A program made the translations under genes and the position numbers. A stretch of DNA of 64,000 nt from Roseimaritima sediminicola (lineage in GTDB: Bacteria; Planctomycetota; Planctomycetia; Pirellulales; Pirellulaceae), in assembly GCF_009618275.1 (NCBI RefSeq), contig NZ_WIAD01000005.1:151378-215377 (forward strand), written 5' to 3'. Position 1 is the stretch's first letter. Every line of letters starts with the position of its first letter. The notes below the pieces were generated by a model that searched no databases, was not told the origin of the DNA, and saw only the letters and a list, made by a program, of their open reading frames with translations. Of the stretch, positions 8,929 to 18,057 are shown piece after piece.

Positions 8929-9402
8929 ATGAATCACACGGTCACTGCTCGCGATATGATGGTTTCGAATCTCGTCACGCTTTCGCCCGACATGGATACC
9001 TTGGACGCGATCGACGTGTTGCTCAAGCACAATATCTCCGGGGCGCCGGTGGTCGATGAAAACGGCCACTTCCTCGGCACGTTCTCCGAGAAGAGTTGCA
9101 TGCAGTTCATCGTCAGCGTGACGTACGAGCAATTGCCCTCGTCGAACCTGATGAGTTTTGTGCTGAAAGATCCGCCGACGATCAACGAAGAGACGGACCT
9201 GCTGTCGATCGCCCAGAAGTTCCTCGACGGCGAATGCCGCCGCTTGCCGGTCCTGGACGACGCCGGCCGGCTGTGCGGACAGATCAGCCGCCGCGACATC
9301 ATGCGTGTGGTTCAGCATCAGTTGCGGACCCGAACGCCTGTTAAGACCGGCGGCGGACCGTATTTCAGCGCCTTGAACGCACCCCAGGATCGCCCGATTT
9401 AA
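8929..9402 (+). CDS. Two-CBS-domain protein
   Basis: A 157-aa soluble protein made almost entirely of a CBS pair. CBS1 runs from ARDMMVSNLVTLSPDM to GTFSEKSCM (residues 6-63), and CBS2 from LKDPPTINEETDL to QISRRDIMRVV (residues 78-133). Such modules bind adenine nucleotides and act as energy or ligand sensors. I chose the ATG at 8929 because CGGAG lies 9-14 bp upstream. It is divergent from the zinc-ribbon protein and convergent with the coiled-coil membrane protein, so it is probably monocistronic. The partner it regulates is not evident. Confidence 0.9.
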   Translation: MNHTVTARDMMVSNLVTLSPDMDTLDAIDVLLKHNISGAPVVDENGHFLGTFSEKSCMQFIVSVTYEQLPSSNLMSFVLKDPPTINEETDLLSIAQKFLDGECRRLPVLDDAGRLCGQISRRDIMRVVQHQLRTRTPVKTGGGPYFSALNAPQDRPI

Positions 9403-9431
9403 GTGGCCGCGGATGATCCCTTTCGCGTCCT

Positions 9432-9503
9432 TGAGCCGTTTGGGCGATAGCCCCGGTTGTTTTGTCTACGGGCAAAAACCGGGACGTTCGCCCAAACGGC
9501 TCA
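9432..9503. terminator. Long inverted repeat between convergent genes
   Basis: Arms 9432-9458 and 9477-9503 are complementary at nearly all of 27 positions (TGAGCCGTTTGGGCG pairs with CGCCCAAACGGCTCA). Located 29 bp after the CBS gene and 20 bp before the stop of the leftward gene, it suits a bidirectional terminator. Confidence 0.65.
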
Positions 9504-9523
9504 CAGGCTGGAAGCCTGTGCCA

Positions 9524-11035
9524 CTACGGCGTGGCGGCGGCGGCTCGGCTGTCGGCCGCTTCGCTGGTGCGGGCGTGGATCTGTTGCAGTTGATTGGTCA
9601 GGTCCAGGTTCGAGCGATACAGCGAAGTTAATTGTTGTTTGGTCGACGCGATTTCCTGCTCCAGCTTGTCGGTGTAGGTCTTGATCGCCCCGCGTTCGGT
9701 CAGGATCTGTTCGCTGTCGGCTTCCAGTTCGGCTTTTTCGATCTGGAATTTTTGATTCATCGCGTCGGTCATCGCCATGGTTTCCTCCAGCAATTCCTTT
9801 TGCTTGGTCAGCTCGGCGATCAGGTCCTGAACTTCGTCGATTCGCAGGTCGGTGCGGCGGAGCACGAAGCGGTAGTCGTTCAATTCCCGCACGGTATAGT
9901 TGTCCAGGATCGTCGCCACGCCTTCATCTCGCAGTCGCGTGGCCACGTCGGCCGGCACGTAGACTTCATCGCCGCTTTGGAATGTCACTTCCGGACCTTC
10001 GACCCGTTTCAAGCGGCTGTCGACGGCATAGCCCATTTCGAAGAATCCGCCCACCTTGGCTTCGCGCTGTTCGGTGCTGTCGACCGTCTCGCTGTAGGCT
10101 TGGGTGAACTGGATCTTGGACCACAGTGAAAGTTGTTCGTTGCGTGCGCCGGCTCCGCCGCCATCGTCCTCGTCGGCGACGATCGCCGCACCCTCGGCGG
10201 CTCGTTGGCCGTCGCGAAGGTAGGCATCCAGCGTTTCCGGCGAGACGCGATTGCCCAGCAGACGCTGGACCAGCTCGGTATCGACGCGGCCGAACATATT
10301 GCCCTGATCGGGCTGGCTGCCTTCGGCGATGAACGGTTCGTGCCCGTCCAGCGGTAGCACTTCGTACAGGCTCCAGCGCGCCGCACGACCGCTTTCGATC
10401 AACTGGCGCTGTTTATCGGTGGGTGGATTCAGGTTCTGTACGACCACTTGGTTGTTCGTGCTGCTGACGACTTTGAATTCACCCAGATAGGCCACCGGGA
10501 CGGACCAATTGCCTTGATCGAACTGCATGTCCTGTTCGGCAAAGCCGTAGACGATCGACGTGGGGGCGATCAATTCGACGTTGGGGTCGGCAGCGTCGCC
10601 GGCATTGGGATCCGCGGCGGCGGCCGGCGGGGCCCCCATGGGGTCCAGCCCCGCTGCGGGCTGGGGCATCTGCCTTAGGGTGACTCCCTGGGGCGAGACG
10701 TTCTGCATTTGCATGCGTCGCCACACCCGGCCCGATTCCAGGCTCAGGTTCTGCAGCTGCAGCTGCAGGTCATTGACGCCGCCCTCTTCCTCGTTGAGCC
10801 GCTGGAATTTGGCTTTCTCCGTTTCCAGTTGGCCTTCGACGGTCTCGAACATGCGGTTCCAAGCCGTGCGCGCTTTCAGTACCCCTGCCAGAGGGGCCAG
10901 GAAGACGATGCCCAGGATCAGGATCAGAGCGGCCATGGTGATGTGATACCACCGCCACACCGCCGCGCTCTTCCAGAGCAAGACGAAGAAGCCGATGACG
11001 TACAGCACCAGTAGTACAAGCAGGACGATATTCAT
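9524..11035 (-). CDS. Membrane-anchored coiled-coil protein of unknown function
   Basis: A 503-aa protein with two N-terminal hydrophobic helices (residues 2-22 and 34-58), then a mostly soluble part. A coiled coil follows the membrane region (ETVEGQLETEKAKFQRLNEE), and a long second one fills about residues 375-490 (LIAELTKQKELLEETM to LDLTNQLQQIHARTSE). Between them lies a Gly/Ala/Asp-rich linker and a beta-rich region. I chose the ATG at 11035, which begins just before the first helix; an in-frame ATG six codons upstream is possible. No enzymatic motif was seen. It is typical of uncharacterised planctomycete envelope proteins. Confidence 0.75.
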   Translation of the reverse strand: MNIVLLVLLVLYVIGFFVLLWKSAAVWRWYHITMAALILILGIVFLAPLAGVLKARTAWNRMFETVEGQLETEKAKFQRLNEEEGGVNDLQLQLQNLSLESGRVWRRMQMQNVSPQGVTLRQMPQPAAGLDPMGAPPAAAADPNAGDAADPNVELIAPTSIVYGFAEQDMQFDQGNWSVPVAYLGEFKVVSSTNNQVVVQNLNPPTDKQRQLIESGRAARWSLYEVLPLDGHEPFIAEGSQPDQGNMFGRVDTELVQRLLGNRVSPETLDAYLRDGQRAAEGAAIVADEDDGGGAGARNEQLSLWSKIQFTQAYSETVDSTEQREAKVGGFFEMGYAVDSRLKRVEGPEVTFQSGDEVYVPADVATRLRDEGVATILDNYTVRELNDYRFVLRRTDLRIDEVQDLIAELTKQKELLEETMAMTDAMNQKFQIEKAELEADSEQILTERGAIKTYTDKLEQEIASTKQQLTSLYRSNLDLTNQLQQIHARTSEAADSRAAAATP

Positions 11036-11384
11036 TGTTTCAGCGTATGCCAACTCCGTGGGAGACGCATGCGGTCCAGAGGGGCGCCAGGGAAAAGACC
11101 GGTACGATCTAACCTACGGTAAGTTGGGTTATCTGAAAGGTCAAGTTTTTCATGTTTTCGCGTATGGAAAACGTTTTCTCTGAACCGAATCGGCCAGTTT
11201 GTTTCGCGCAACCGGCAGAGCTTGCCTGATCGGTGCGGCGCGAACCGCTCCTTCGTTACCAGCGGTGCGGGGCGTGCAATCCGGTCAAGCCGTGCCAAAG
11301 GAACCACCGAACTAAAGCACAAGCCACCACCGGTCTGCAGGTTGTCGCCGGTTGTTCGTATGGATCGTCATCAAGGAAGAGGGC
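11036..11384. promoter_or_regulatory. Divergent intergenic region with a 12-bp palindrome
   Basis: This 349-bp gap serves the leftward coiled-coil gene and the rightward TolC gene. The AT-richer part at 11120-11180 holds a perfect palindrome, GAAAACGTTTTC, at 11167-11178. A half-copy, GTTTTCG, sits at 11154-11160. This resembles a dimeric repressor operator, but no regulator can be named. No convincing -35/-10 pair was found. Confidence 0.4.
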
Positions 11385-14177
11385 ATGCCCACGATCGACT
11401 CTCGCGTGTTATCCGGTCCGTCAGTGTCCCCGCCCTGCCGTGACCGCGTCGATACCCTGCGAGCTCTGGCGGCGATGCTGCTGGCCATCATGCTGGGGTG
11501 TCTGACGATGGGATGTCATCGGGCGCATTATCGCGTCCAGGCCGATGCCGAAGCGTACGCCTTGCTGGACGAAAAGGCCGCACATCTGTGCGAGCCGGTC
11601 GACGGGCCGCTGCGCATCGAACCGGCCCGCGAGAGCCGAATGTTCGATCCCTTCGATCCGGACCGCCAACCGATGCCGGTCGACGATCCGGCTTCGCACC
11701 GCTACATGGCCTGTGTCGATGGACGCCGCGGGTACCCGCTGTGGCACGTCAATGGCCAGACCAATGCCGCCGAATCACCCGACTGGTGGCAGTTCCTGCC
11801 GCTGGACGAAAACGGCGTCCTGGTGCTGGACAGCGAGATGGCGGTGCGGTTGGCACTGCTCCACTCGCCGGATTACCAGCGGCAACTGGAGCAGTTGTAC
11901 CTGTCGGCGTTGGACGTCAGCAGCGAGCGTTTTCGTTTTGATACCCAGTTCTTCGGCGGGGCGCAGACGTTCTTCACCGCCGACGGACCCGATCGCAACG
12001 TGCTGGGCGGCGAGAGCAGCACGACGCTGCAGGTGGGGCCGTTTTCCAGCGGCCGCCGACCCCTGTCCGCCCAGCGGACCTTTGCCACCGGAGCGGACTT
12101 GGTGGTGGGGCTGGCCAACAGCATCGTCTGGGAGTTCAGCGGTCCCAACACGCAAAGCGCCAACACGATCTTGGACTTTGCCCTGGTCCAGCCGCTGCTG
12201 CGCGGCGCGGGCCGCGACGTGGTCCTGGAACAGTTGACCTTTTCCGAACGCACCCTGCTGGCCAACGTGCGGGCGATCGAACGTTACCGACGCAACTTCT
12301 ATCTGTTCGTCACCACCGGTCGCAGCATCGATACCCAGGTGCAGCGCGGCGGGGTCGACATCGGCTCGGGGCTCAGCGGCGGCGGTTTCGGCCAAGCCGG
12401 CGGCTTCATCGGTCTGCTGCAGACCCAGCTGCAGATCGAGAACCAGGCCGAAAACGTCTCGCGGCTGAAAGAGAACCTGATCATCCTGCAGGATACGTTG
12501 GTCGAGCAGATGACCAAGATTCCCGACAGTGCCGAAGACATCCTGCGGCAACGGCTGCAGGTCGCCCAGGCCCAACAAGCGTTGATCGGCGCCCAGTCCA
12601 ATCTGCTGTCGCGACGGGCCTCCTACCAGGCCTCGGTCGACGACTTCATGCGGGATCTGGGGCTGCCGCCGTACCTGTGCGTGCGGATCGAAGACCCGAT
12701 GCTGAAACGATTCGAATTAATTGACCGCGACCTGCGTCTGCGTCGCGAGGAGCTGACGGACCTGCGAAACAGCACCGGCCAGACCAACCTGGAGCTGCTG
12801 GGGTTTGCCGAACAGACGGTCGACCCCGACACCAATCTGCCCAGCCGCGTGATCCGCTGGTCGCCCGAACTGGCGGCGACCTTGAAAGAGCTGCGCGGCC
12901 GGCTGGGCCCGCTGGCTCGGTTCCGCGACGAACTGGTCAGCGAGGACCTGCCGCGCGTGGCCGCCGACATCCAGCGACTGGAAGCCTCCTTGCCCAAGCG
13001 GCGTCAACAGATCCGCCGCCTGCAGGCCCAGTTCCTCGAGCAGCGCGAGCAGATCTGCGCCTTGTTGGATCTGCCGGCCCTGGATGAAGACCTGTTCAAC
13101 CTGGGACGCGTCGAGGCGCTTTCCGGAGAACTGCAAGCCGAGTACGAACGGCTGGAGGGCCGCTTTGCGGGCTACGAGGAGCGAATCGTCCAGCTGGCCG
13201 ACCAACTGTCCGCCCTGGCCAGCCCCGAGGCGGCCGAGATCGACGACGCCGAGCTGATCAACCGCCTCCGCGACGACGTCATCCTGGCGTCGCAAGACCT
13301 GCTGGCCGAACTGTCCGACGATGTGTTGGCCCTGCAACTGATGCAGGCCCGAGCCCGCACCGAAAGCGTGTTGCTGCCGGAAGTGGACCTGGAACCGGGC
13401 GAGGCCCTGGAGATTGCTCGGGTGAATCGCCGCGACTGGGCCAACGCTCGAGCCGCCCTGGTCGACGCTTGGCGGTTGATCGAAGTCACCGCCGACGATC
13501 TCGAAAGCAGTCTGGATGTGGTCTTCAGCGGCGATGTTCAGAATGCGACCGACAACCCGCTGGACCTCCGCAGCAGCACCGGCCGGTTGCGGGTCGGGCT
13601 GCAGTGGGACGCCCCGCTGACCCGCTTGCTCGAACGCAATACCTACCGCGAGTCGCTGATCCAGTTCAACCAGCAGCGGCGTCGCTACTACCAGTTCGAA
13701 GACGGCGTCTGGCAGGCCCTGCGGCGACAGGTCCGCCAGCTGCAGGCCAACCAGTACAACTTCGAACTCTCGCGACAAGCGGTGCGAATCGCCGCCGCCC
13801 AGATCACCTTGAACGAGGACATCCGCCAGAACCGCGAGGCGAGGGGGTTGTCCAGCGGCCCCACGGCGGCTCGCGATACGATCTCCGCCCTGAACGACTT
13901 GCTGAACGCCCAGAACTCGCTGCTGAACGTGTGGGTCAACTACGAGGTGCTGCGGCGGGATCTGGACCTGGATCTGGGCACGATGCAGCTGAGTCCCGAA
14001 GGGTTGTGGATCGATCCGGGCGAGATCAACCTGCGAACCGTCGGCGGCGAAGGCTCGCTGGATCCGGCCGGGATGATCGACGGCGACATGCCTCCTCCGC
14101 CGCCACCGGTCGCGGCCGAACCGGTGCCTCAGGTCGAACGGATCGACCTGCCGCCGGCTCAGCAAGAAGCTCTGTAA
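11385..14177 (+). CDS. Very long TolC-family outer-membrane lipoprotein
   Basis: A 930-aa protein; the start at ATG 11385 is fixed by AAGGAAGAGGG immediately upstream. A signal peptide ends in a lipobox, LTMGC with C44 (C39 in IMLGC is an alternative). Two TolC-type repeats are recognisable by the VLDSEMAVRLALLHSPDY start near residue 150 and the LEPGEALEIARVNRRDW start near 665. Between them is a long coiled coil, roughly residues 440-640, which makes the protein nearly twice the usual 450-500 aa. The tail is Pro-rich (PPPPPPVAAEPVP). TolC-type proteins form outer-membrane tunnels for efflux or secretion. No adaptor or inner-membrane pump gene is adjacent. Confidence 0.85.
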   Translation: MPTIDSRVLSGPSVSPPCRDRVDTLRALAAMLLAIMLGCLTMGCHRAHYRVQADAEAYALLDEKAAHLCEPVDGPLRIEPARESRMFDPFDPDRQPMPVDDPASHRYMACVDGRRGYPLWHVNGQTNAAESPDWWQFLPLDENGVLVLDSEMAVRLALLHSPDYQRQLEQLYLSALDVSSERFRFDTQFFGGAQTFFTADGPDRNVLGGESSTTLQVGPFSSGRRPLSAQRTFATGADLVVGLANSIVWEFSGPNTQSANTILDFALVQPLLRGAGRDVVLEQLTFSERTLLANVRAIERYRRNFYLFVTTGRSIDTQVQRGGVDIGSGLSGGGFGQAGGFIGLLQTQLQIENQAENVSRLKENLIILQDTLVEQMTKIPDSAEDILRQRLQVAQAQQALIGAQSNLLSRRASYQASVDDFMRDLGLPPYLCVRIEDPMLKRFELIDRDLRLRREELTDLRNSTGQTNLELLGFAEQTVDPDTNLPSRVIRWSPELAATLKELRGRLGPLARFRDELVSEDLPRVAADIQRLEASLPKRRQQIRRLQAQFLEQREQICALLDLPALDEDLFNLGRVEALSGELQAEYERLEGRFAGYEERIVQLADQLSALASPEAAEIDDAELINRLRDDVILASQDLLAELSDDVLALQLMQARARTESVLLPEVDLEPGEALEIARVNRRDWANARAALVDAWRLIEVTADDLESSLDVVFSGDVQNATDNPLDLRSSTGRLRVGLQWDAPLTRLLERNTYRESLIQFNQQRRRYYQFEDGVWQALRRQVRQLQANQYNFELSRQAVRIAAAQITLNEDIRQNREARGLSSGPTAARDTISALNDLLNAQNSLLNVWVNYEVLRRDLDLDLGTMQLSPEGLWIDPGEINLRTVGGEGSLDPAGMIDGDMPPPPPPVAAEPVPQVERIDLPPAQQEAL

Positions 14178-14189
14178 CGCGGTTTATCG

Positions 14190-14218
14190 TTGTTTTTAAA
14201 GCGTTCGCCCATTATACT
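14190..14218 (+). promoter_or_regulatory. Sigma-70-like promoter for the DUF1559 gene
   Basis: TTGTTT at 14190-14195 and TATACT at 14213-14218 are separated by exactly 17 bp. The pair lies 13 bp after the TolC stop and 70 bp before the ATG of the DUF1559 protein, giving a plausible leader with GGAG upstream of the start. Confidence 0.7.
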
Positions 14219-14288
14219 TTGGAGTGGTTATGCGCTGCTTGCGCCTCACTGGGCGCCGCTTTTATTATCTTTTCGGAGCACTTCTCTC

Positions 14289-15350
14289 ATGCCCAACCCT
14301 CGCAGACAGGGGTTTACCCTGGTCGAACTACTCGTTGTGATCGCCATTATCGGTGTCTTGGTGGGGTTGCTGTTACCAGCGGTCCAGGCCGCTCGTGAAG
14401 CCGCTCGGCGGATGAGCTGTGGCAATAACATGAAACAGCTGGGCCTGGCCATGCAAAACTATCACGACACCTATAAATCGTTTCCGCCGGCGGCCAGCGG
14501 AACCGATACGGGATCAAATCACAACGGCGGCAGGCTGTCGTTCTTCGTGGGAATGCTGCCGTACCTCGAACAGCAGCCCCTGTACGATACGATCATGGCC
14601 AACAACGGTCAGACAGGACATCCGGGGAGCCCTACGACTTTCCAGAGCTGGGCCGATACCGATCTGCCGTTCTTGACCTGCCCCTCCGATGCAGGGTTCC
14701 AGGATCGCGACCGCGGCAAAACCAGCTACGTTGGCAACAAGGGCGACCGCACCACGGCCCTGACCGACTGGCGGTTCGAGCAGGGGCGGGGAGTCTTCTT
14801 GTGGAACCGGCCCCTGGGCATGGAACACATGAAAGACGGTGCGAGCAACACCCTGGCGTTTTCCGAAGTCGTCAACTCGCCCAGTTACGGCGGCGACAAC
14901 CTGGAGGTTCCCGGCGGGATCCTGCAGGGGATTGACGTGCACGCCAATCGTCCCGCGGCTTGCAAGGCCGCCGTCGATCCGGCCGCCAAAGAATGGTTCC
15001 TGCCTAGTGCTGGCAGCGGCACCCACTCGGATCAGCGGCGTGGTAATCGCTGGGCCGACGCGCATCCGACGTACACCGGATTTACCACCGCCCTGGGGCC
15101 GAATTCGCCGTCCTGCTCGGCAGCAACACCCGAGTTGTCGGCCAATAGCGCCGTCTTGTCGACCTACTCGTTCCATCCCGGCGGCGTGCAGGCCACCTTG
15201 GTCGACGGTTCGGTACGCTTTGTGGCCGAATCGGTCGATACCGGCGACGCGACTGCAGCCGATCCGGGACCGACGCGACGGCCCAGCCCCTTCGGCGTCT
15301 GGGGCGCGATGGGAACCCGCACCGCCGGGGAGTCGGTTGTGTTGCCCTAA
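14289..15350 (+). CDS. DUF1559 prepilin-like planctomycete protein
   Basis: A 353-aa protein with a type IV prepilin leader: RRQG, then FTLVELLVVIAIIGVLVGLL, with cleavage expected after the Gly and Glu at +5. AREAARRMSCGNNMKQLGLA and NYHDTYKSFPP follow, the signature of DUF1559 (SBP_bac_10-like) proteins hugely expanded in planctomycetes. The C terminus contains the characteristic FHPGGVQATLVDGSVRF. It is presumably processed by a prepilin peptidase and retained in the envelope; the exact function is unknown. The ATG at 14289 is preceded by CGGAG. It has its own promoter and an intrinsic terminator, so it is transcribed alone. Confidence 0.92.
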   Translation: MPNPRRQGFTLVELLVVIAIIGVLVGLLLPAVQAAREAARRMSCGNNMKQLGLAMQNYHDTYKSFPPAASGTDTGSNHNGGRLSFFVGMLPYLEQQPLYDTIMANNGQTGHPGSPTTFQSWADTDLPFLTCPSDAGFQDRDRGKTSYVGNKGDRTTALTDWRFEQGRGVFLWNRPLGMEHMKDGASNTLAFSEVVNSPSYGGDNLEVPGGILQGIDVHANRPAACKAAVDPAAKEWFLPSAGSGTHSDQRRGNRWADAHPTYTGFTTALGPNSPSCSAATPELSANSAVLSTYSFHPGGVQATLVDGSVRFVAESVDTGDATAADPGPTRRPSPFGVWGAMGTRTAGESVVLP

Positions 15351-15380
15351 GGTTTGACGCTAATCTGGGACGCTGACCAA

Positions 15381-15417
15381 AGAGTCGAGCACTTTGCGTG
15401 CTCGACTCTTTTTCTTC
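15381..15417 (+). terminator. Rho-independent terminator after the DUF1559 gene
   Basis: A 12-bp perfect stem, AGAGTCGAGCAC (15381-15392) paired with GTGCTCGACTCT (15398-15409), has a 5-nt loop and is followed by a T-rich run. It lies 31 bp after the stop codon. Confidence 0.92.
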
Positions 15418-15473
15418 CTCGGTTGCCGCTTCTGTCCACACCGCCAGGAACCCTGTCTGGGGTTGATCGCACG

Positions 15474-15947
15474 ATGATGAATTTCTGGAATGCTTTGTTG
15501 CCCACCGCTGTGGGTGCCGCGTTGTTGCTATCGGTCGGATGCGGCGGTGGCGACAAGAACCCCGGCGTGGATTTGGAGCCGGTCAAGGGCAAAGTCCTGC
15601 TGGATGGTTCCCCGGTGCAGGGAGCGATTGTTGTTTTTCATGGCGAACGGGGCGCGTCGGGAGTGACCGATGCCAACGGCGAATTCATCCTGACGACGTT
15701 TGACCCCGGCGATGGAGCCAAGGAGGGCATCTACAAAGTGACCGTGGCCAAGAGCGAATTGGTGGGCGTAGATTCGTCCTACAGCGATATTAATTCGCCC
15801 AACTACGGCAAAACGCCGCCGCCCGAAGCAATGGGTACGCGGAAGTACATCGTTGCCCAAAAGTATTCCCAGCCCGAGACGTCGAACCTAACCGCAGACG
15901 TGCAAAGCGGTAGCAACGAATTCACCTTCGAAGTGACCAGCAAGTAA
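15474..15947 (+). CDS. Small lipoprotein with carboxypeptidase-regulatory-like fold
   Basis: A 157-aa lipoprotein with signal peptide and lipobox LSVGC (C23). The mature part begins with VKGKVLLDGSPVQGAIVVFHG and GVTDANGEFILTTFDPGDGAKEGIYKVTV, the transthyretin/carboxypeptidase-regulatory-like beta-sandwich pattern common in planctomycete lipoproteins. Such genes very often follow DUF1559 genes, as here, but the terminator between them argues for separate transcription. Start is ATG 15474 (ATG 15477 is equally possible). The function is unknown, probably structural in the cell envelope. Confidence 0.85.
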   Translation: MMNFWNALLPTAVGAALLLSVGCGGGDKNPGVDLEPVKGKVLLDGSPVQGAIVVFHGERGASGVTDANGEFILTTFDPGDGAKEGIYKVTVAKSELVGVDSSYSDINSPNYGKTPPPEAMGTRKYIVAQKYSQPETSNLTADVQSGSNEFTFEVTSK

Positions 15948-15990
15948 GCCGCGGTCGGGAAACACAAAAACGGTCCTGCCGCTAGCGCCG

Positions 15991-17820
15991 ATGACTACAC
16001 CGATTCTGAATATCGCTGCGTACAAGTTCGTCACGCTCGACGGCTTGCCCGAACGCCGCGAGCAGTTCCGCCGGGCCTGTGCCGAGCACGATCTCCGCGG
16101 CACCGTGATGCTCAGCCCCGAAGGATTGAATTGTTTTCTGGCCGGGGCCACCGAAGCGGTGCGGGCCTGGGTGCGGTGGCTCCGCACACTGGAAGAATTC
16201 GCCGACATCGAAGTCAAAGAAAGCTTCAGCGAGCGACAGCCGTTCAATCGGATGTTGGTCAAGCTGAAGAAGGAGATCATTGCTTTTGGGGTCGAGGGAA
16301 TCGATCCGCAGCAGCGGACCTCGCCCAAGTTGCCCCCTGCCGAACTCAAGCAGTGGCTGGACGAAGGCCGCGATGTTGCCCTGCTGGACGTGCGCAACGA
16401 CTACGAGGTCAAACTGGGAACATTTGCCGATGCCCAGCCGATCGGCGTGGACCATTTCCGGCATTTCCCCGAAGCCGTCGAGAAACTGCCGGCGGACTGG
16501 AAAGAGAAGCCGGTCGTGATGTTCTGCACCGGCGGGATCCGCTGTGAGAAGGCCGGGCCGTTGATGGAGCACAAAGGTTTTAAGAACGTGTTTCAGTTGG
16601 AAGGCGGGATCCTGAAATACTTCGAGCACTGTGGCGAGGCGCACTACGAAGGCGATTGTTTCGTGTTCGATGGACGTGTGGCGGTCGATCCTCAGTTGCA
16701 ACCCACTCAGGCCGCGCAGTGCTTTGCCTGCCAAGCCGTGTTGACGGCCGAGGAGCAGCAGGACGCACGCTACGTCGTGGGCCAGTCCTGTCCGTACTGT
16801 TACCTGACGCCCGAGGAACGGACGCAGCGGCGGCTGGAAAAACGACAATCTCAGATCCGCGCCGCCGTCGATCCGTTGCCCGGCAGCGTGCCCTATACCA
16901 ACCGCCGGCCCATCAACATTCCGGCTCGCTACGAGGGCCGGACGTTGCTGGAATGTTTGACCGAGATGCATCCGCACGTTCCCACCGCACAGTGGCAGGC
17001 GAGCTTGGATGCCGGTCGGATCGTCCAGGGCGCACGTCCCGTACGACCCTGGCGCGTGGTCCGTGGCGGCGAGCAATTTACGCATGTGATTCCCGACACG
17101 GTCGAGCCCGACGTTAACGCCGCGATCGAGATCCTGTACGAGGACGAAGCGATCGTCGCGGTCGCGAAACCGGCCCCGCTGCCGATGCATCCCTGCGGTC
17201 GCTTTAATCACAATACGCTGGTTTCGATCCTGAACCGCGTGTACGCCCCGCAGGTATTGCGTCCGGCTCATCGTCTGGACGCCAACACGACAGGCGTCGT
17301 CGTGTTCTCGCGGACGCAGGCCATCGCCCGCCGCTTGCAACCGTGCTTTCAGACGTCCGAGGTCGACAAACGTTATTTGGTGCGTTGTCAGGGACATCCC
17401 CCCGAGGACCGGTTCGTATGCGACGCGCCGATCGGCCGCGAAGCGACCCGTGCCGGAGGCCGGACGGTGGACGAGGATGGACTGCCGGCCCGTACCGAGT
17501 TTCGCGTGCTGGAGCGATACGCCGACACCACAGCCCTGTTGGAAGCCCGGCCGATCACCGGCCGTACCAATCAAATTCGTGTCCACCTCTGGCATCTGGG
17601 TTGGCCGGTCGAGGGCGACCCGGTGTATCTGCCCGACGGCCGGCTGGGCGAATCTCAAACCCTTCCGGCCGCCGGCCAGCCGATGGCCCTGCATGCCTGG
17701 CAGCTCCGCTTCCCCTCGCCCAGTACCGACGAGCCTCTGACCCTGGTTGCCGAGCCGCCGGCGTCGCCTTTCGCGCCGAGTGTTGCCTTTCGCTCCGCGA
17801 AAGCAGCCCGCGAGACCTAG
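15991..17820 (+). CDS. Fusion of TrhO tRNA hydroxylase and RluA-family pseudouridine synthase
   Basis: A 609-aa two-enzyme protein. Residues 1-270 match TrhO/YceA: an acylphosphatase-like N domain (LSPEGLNCFLAG), then a rhodanese domain with the loop MFCTGGIRCEKA and catalytic C179. TrhO makes 5-hydroxyuridine at U34 of some tRNAs using oxygen. A Cys-rich segment (CFACQAV...CPYC) links to an S4-like stretch (about 295-365) and an RluA catalytic domain with HRLDANTTGVVVF, where D430 is the expected nucleophile, and later ARPITGRTNQIRVHLWHLGWP. Both active-site residues are intact. The last about 20 codons are encoded by a repeat sequence shared with 27989-28036. Confidence 0.9.
   Translation: MTTPILNIAAYKFVTLDGLPERREQFRRACAEHDLRGTVMLSPEGLNCFLAGATEAVRAWVRWLRTLEEFADIEVKESFSERQPFNRMLVKLKKEIIAFGVEGIDPQQRTSPKLPPAELKQWLDEGRDVALLDVRNDYEVKLGTFADAQPIGVDHFRHFPEAVEKLPADWKEKPVVMFCTGGIRCEKAGPLMEHKGFKNVFQLEGGILKYFEHCGEAHYEGDCFVFDGRVAVDPQLQPTQAAQCFACQAVLTAEEQQDARYVVGQSCPYCYLTPEERTQRRLEKRQSQIRAAVDPLPGSVPYTNRRPINIPARYEGRTLLECLTEMHPHVPTAQWQASLDAGRIVQGARPVRPWRVVRGGEQFTHVIPDTVEPDVNAAIEILYEDEAIVAVAKPAPLPMHPCGRFNHNTLVSILNRVYAPQVLRPAHRLDANTTGVVVFSRTQAIARRLQPCFQTSEVDKRYLVRCQGHPPEDRFVCDAPIGREATRAGGRTVDEDGLPARTEFRVLERYADTTALLEARPITGRTNQIRVHLWHLGWPVEGDPVYLPDGRLGESQTLPAAGQPMALHAWQLRFPSPSTDEPLTLVAEPPASPFAPSVAFRSAKAARET
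17761..17803 (+). repeat. Repeat shared with 27989-28036, overlapping a CDS 3' end
   Basis: GCGTCGCCTTTCG, then AGTGTTGCCT and a CTTTCGC hairpin end, recur in the same order in the gap after purC. Here the repeat is translated as the C-terminal tail of the TrhO-RluA fusion, which suggests that it inserted and extended the reading frame. Confidence 0.6.
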
Positions 17821-18057
17821 GAAACTTTCGGCGGAGCATAAGGAGACACTCGCCAAGGGCGTCGCGTGTGCCGTATTCGCGGGTGTAACGCGGCGAGGAA
17901 TCGCGTTGGGCCAGCTTCGCTCACCAGTCGGCCGGCCGGTTATGGCTCTGCCGGCGCCCTGCCTATCAACTCTGCACATCGACCAACTCCCCGGTCCTTG
18001 CTAAGTTAGGCGAATCATCGACTCCATTTCGTAGCCGATCAGCAGAAAGTAGTGCAC

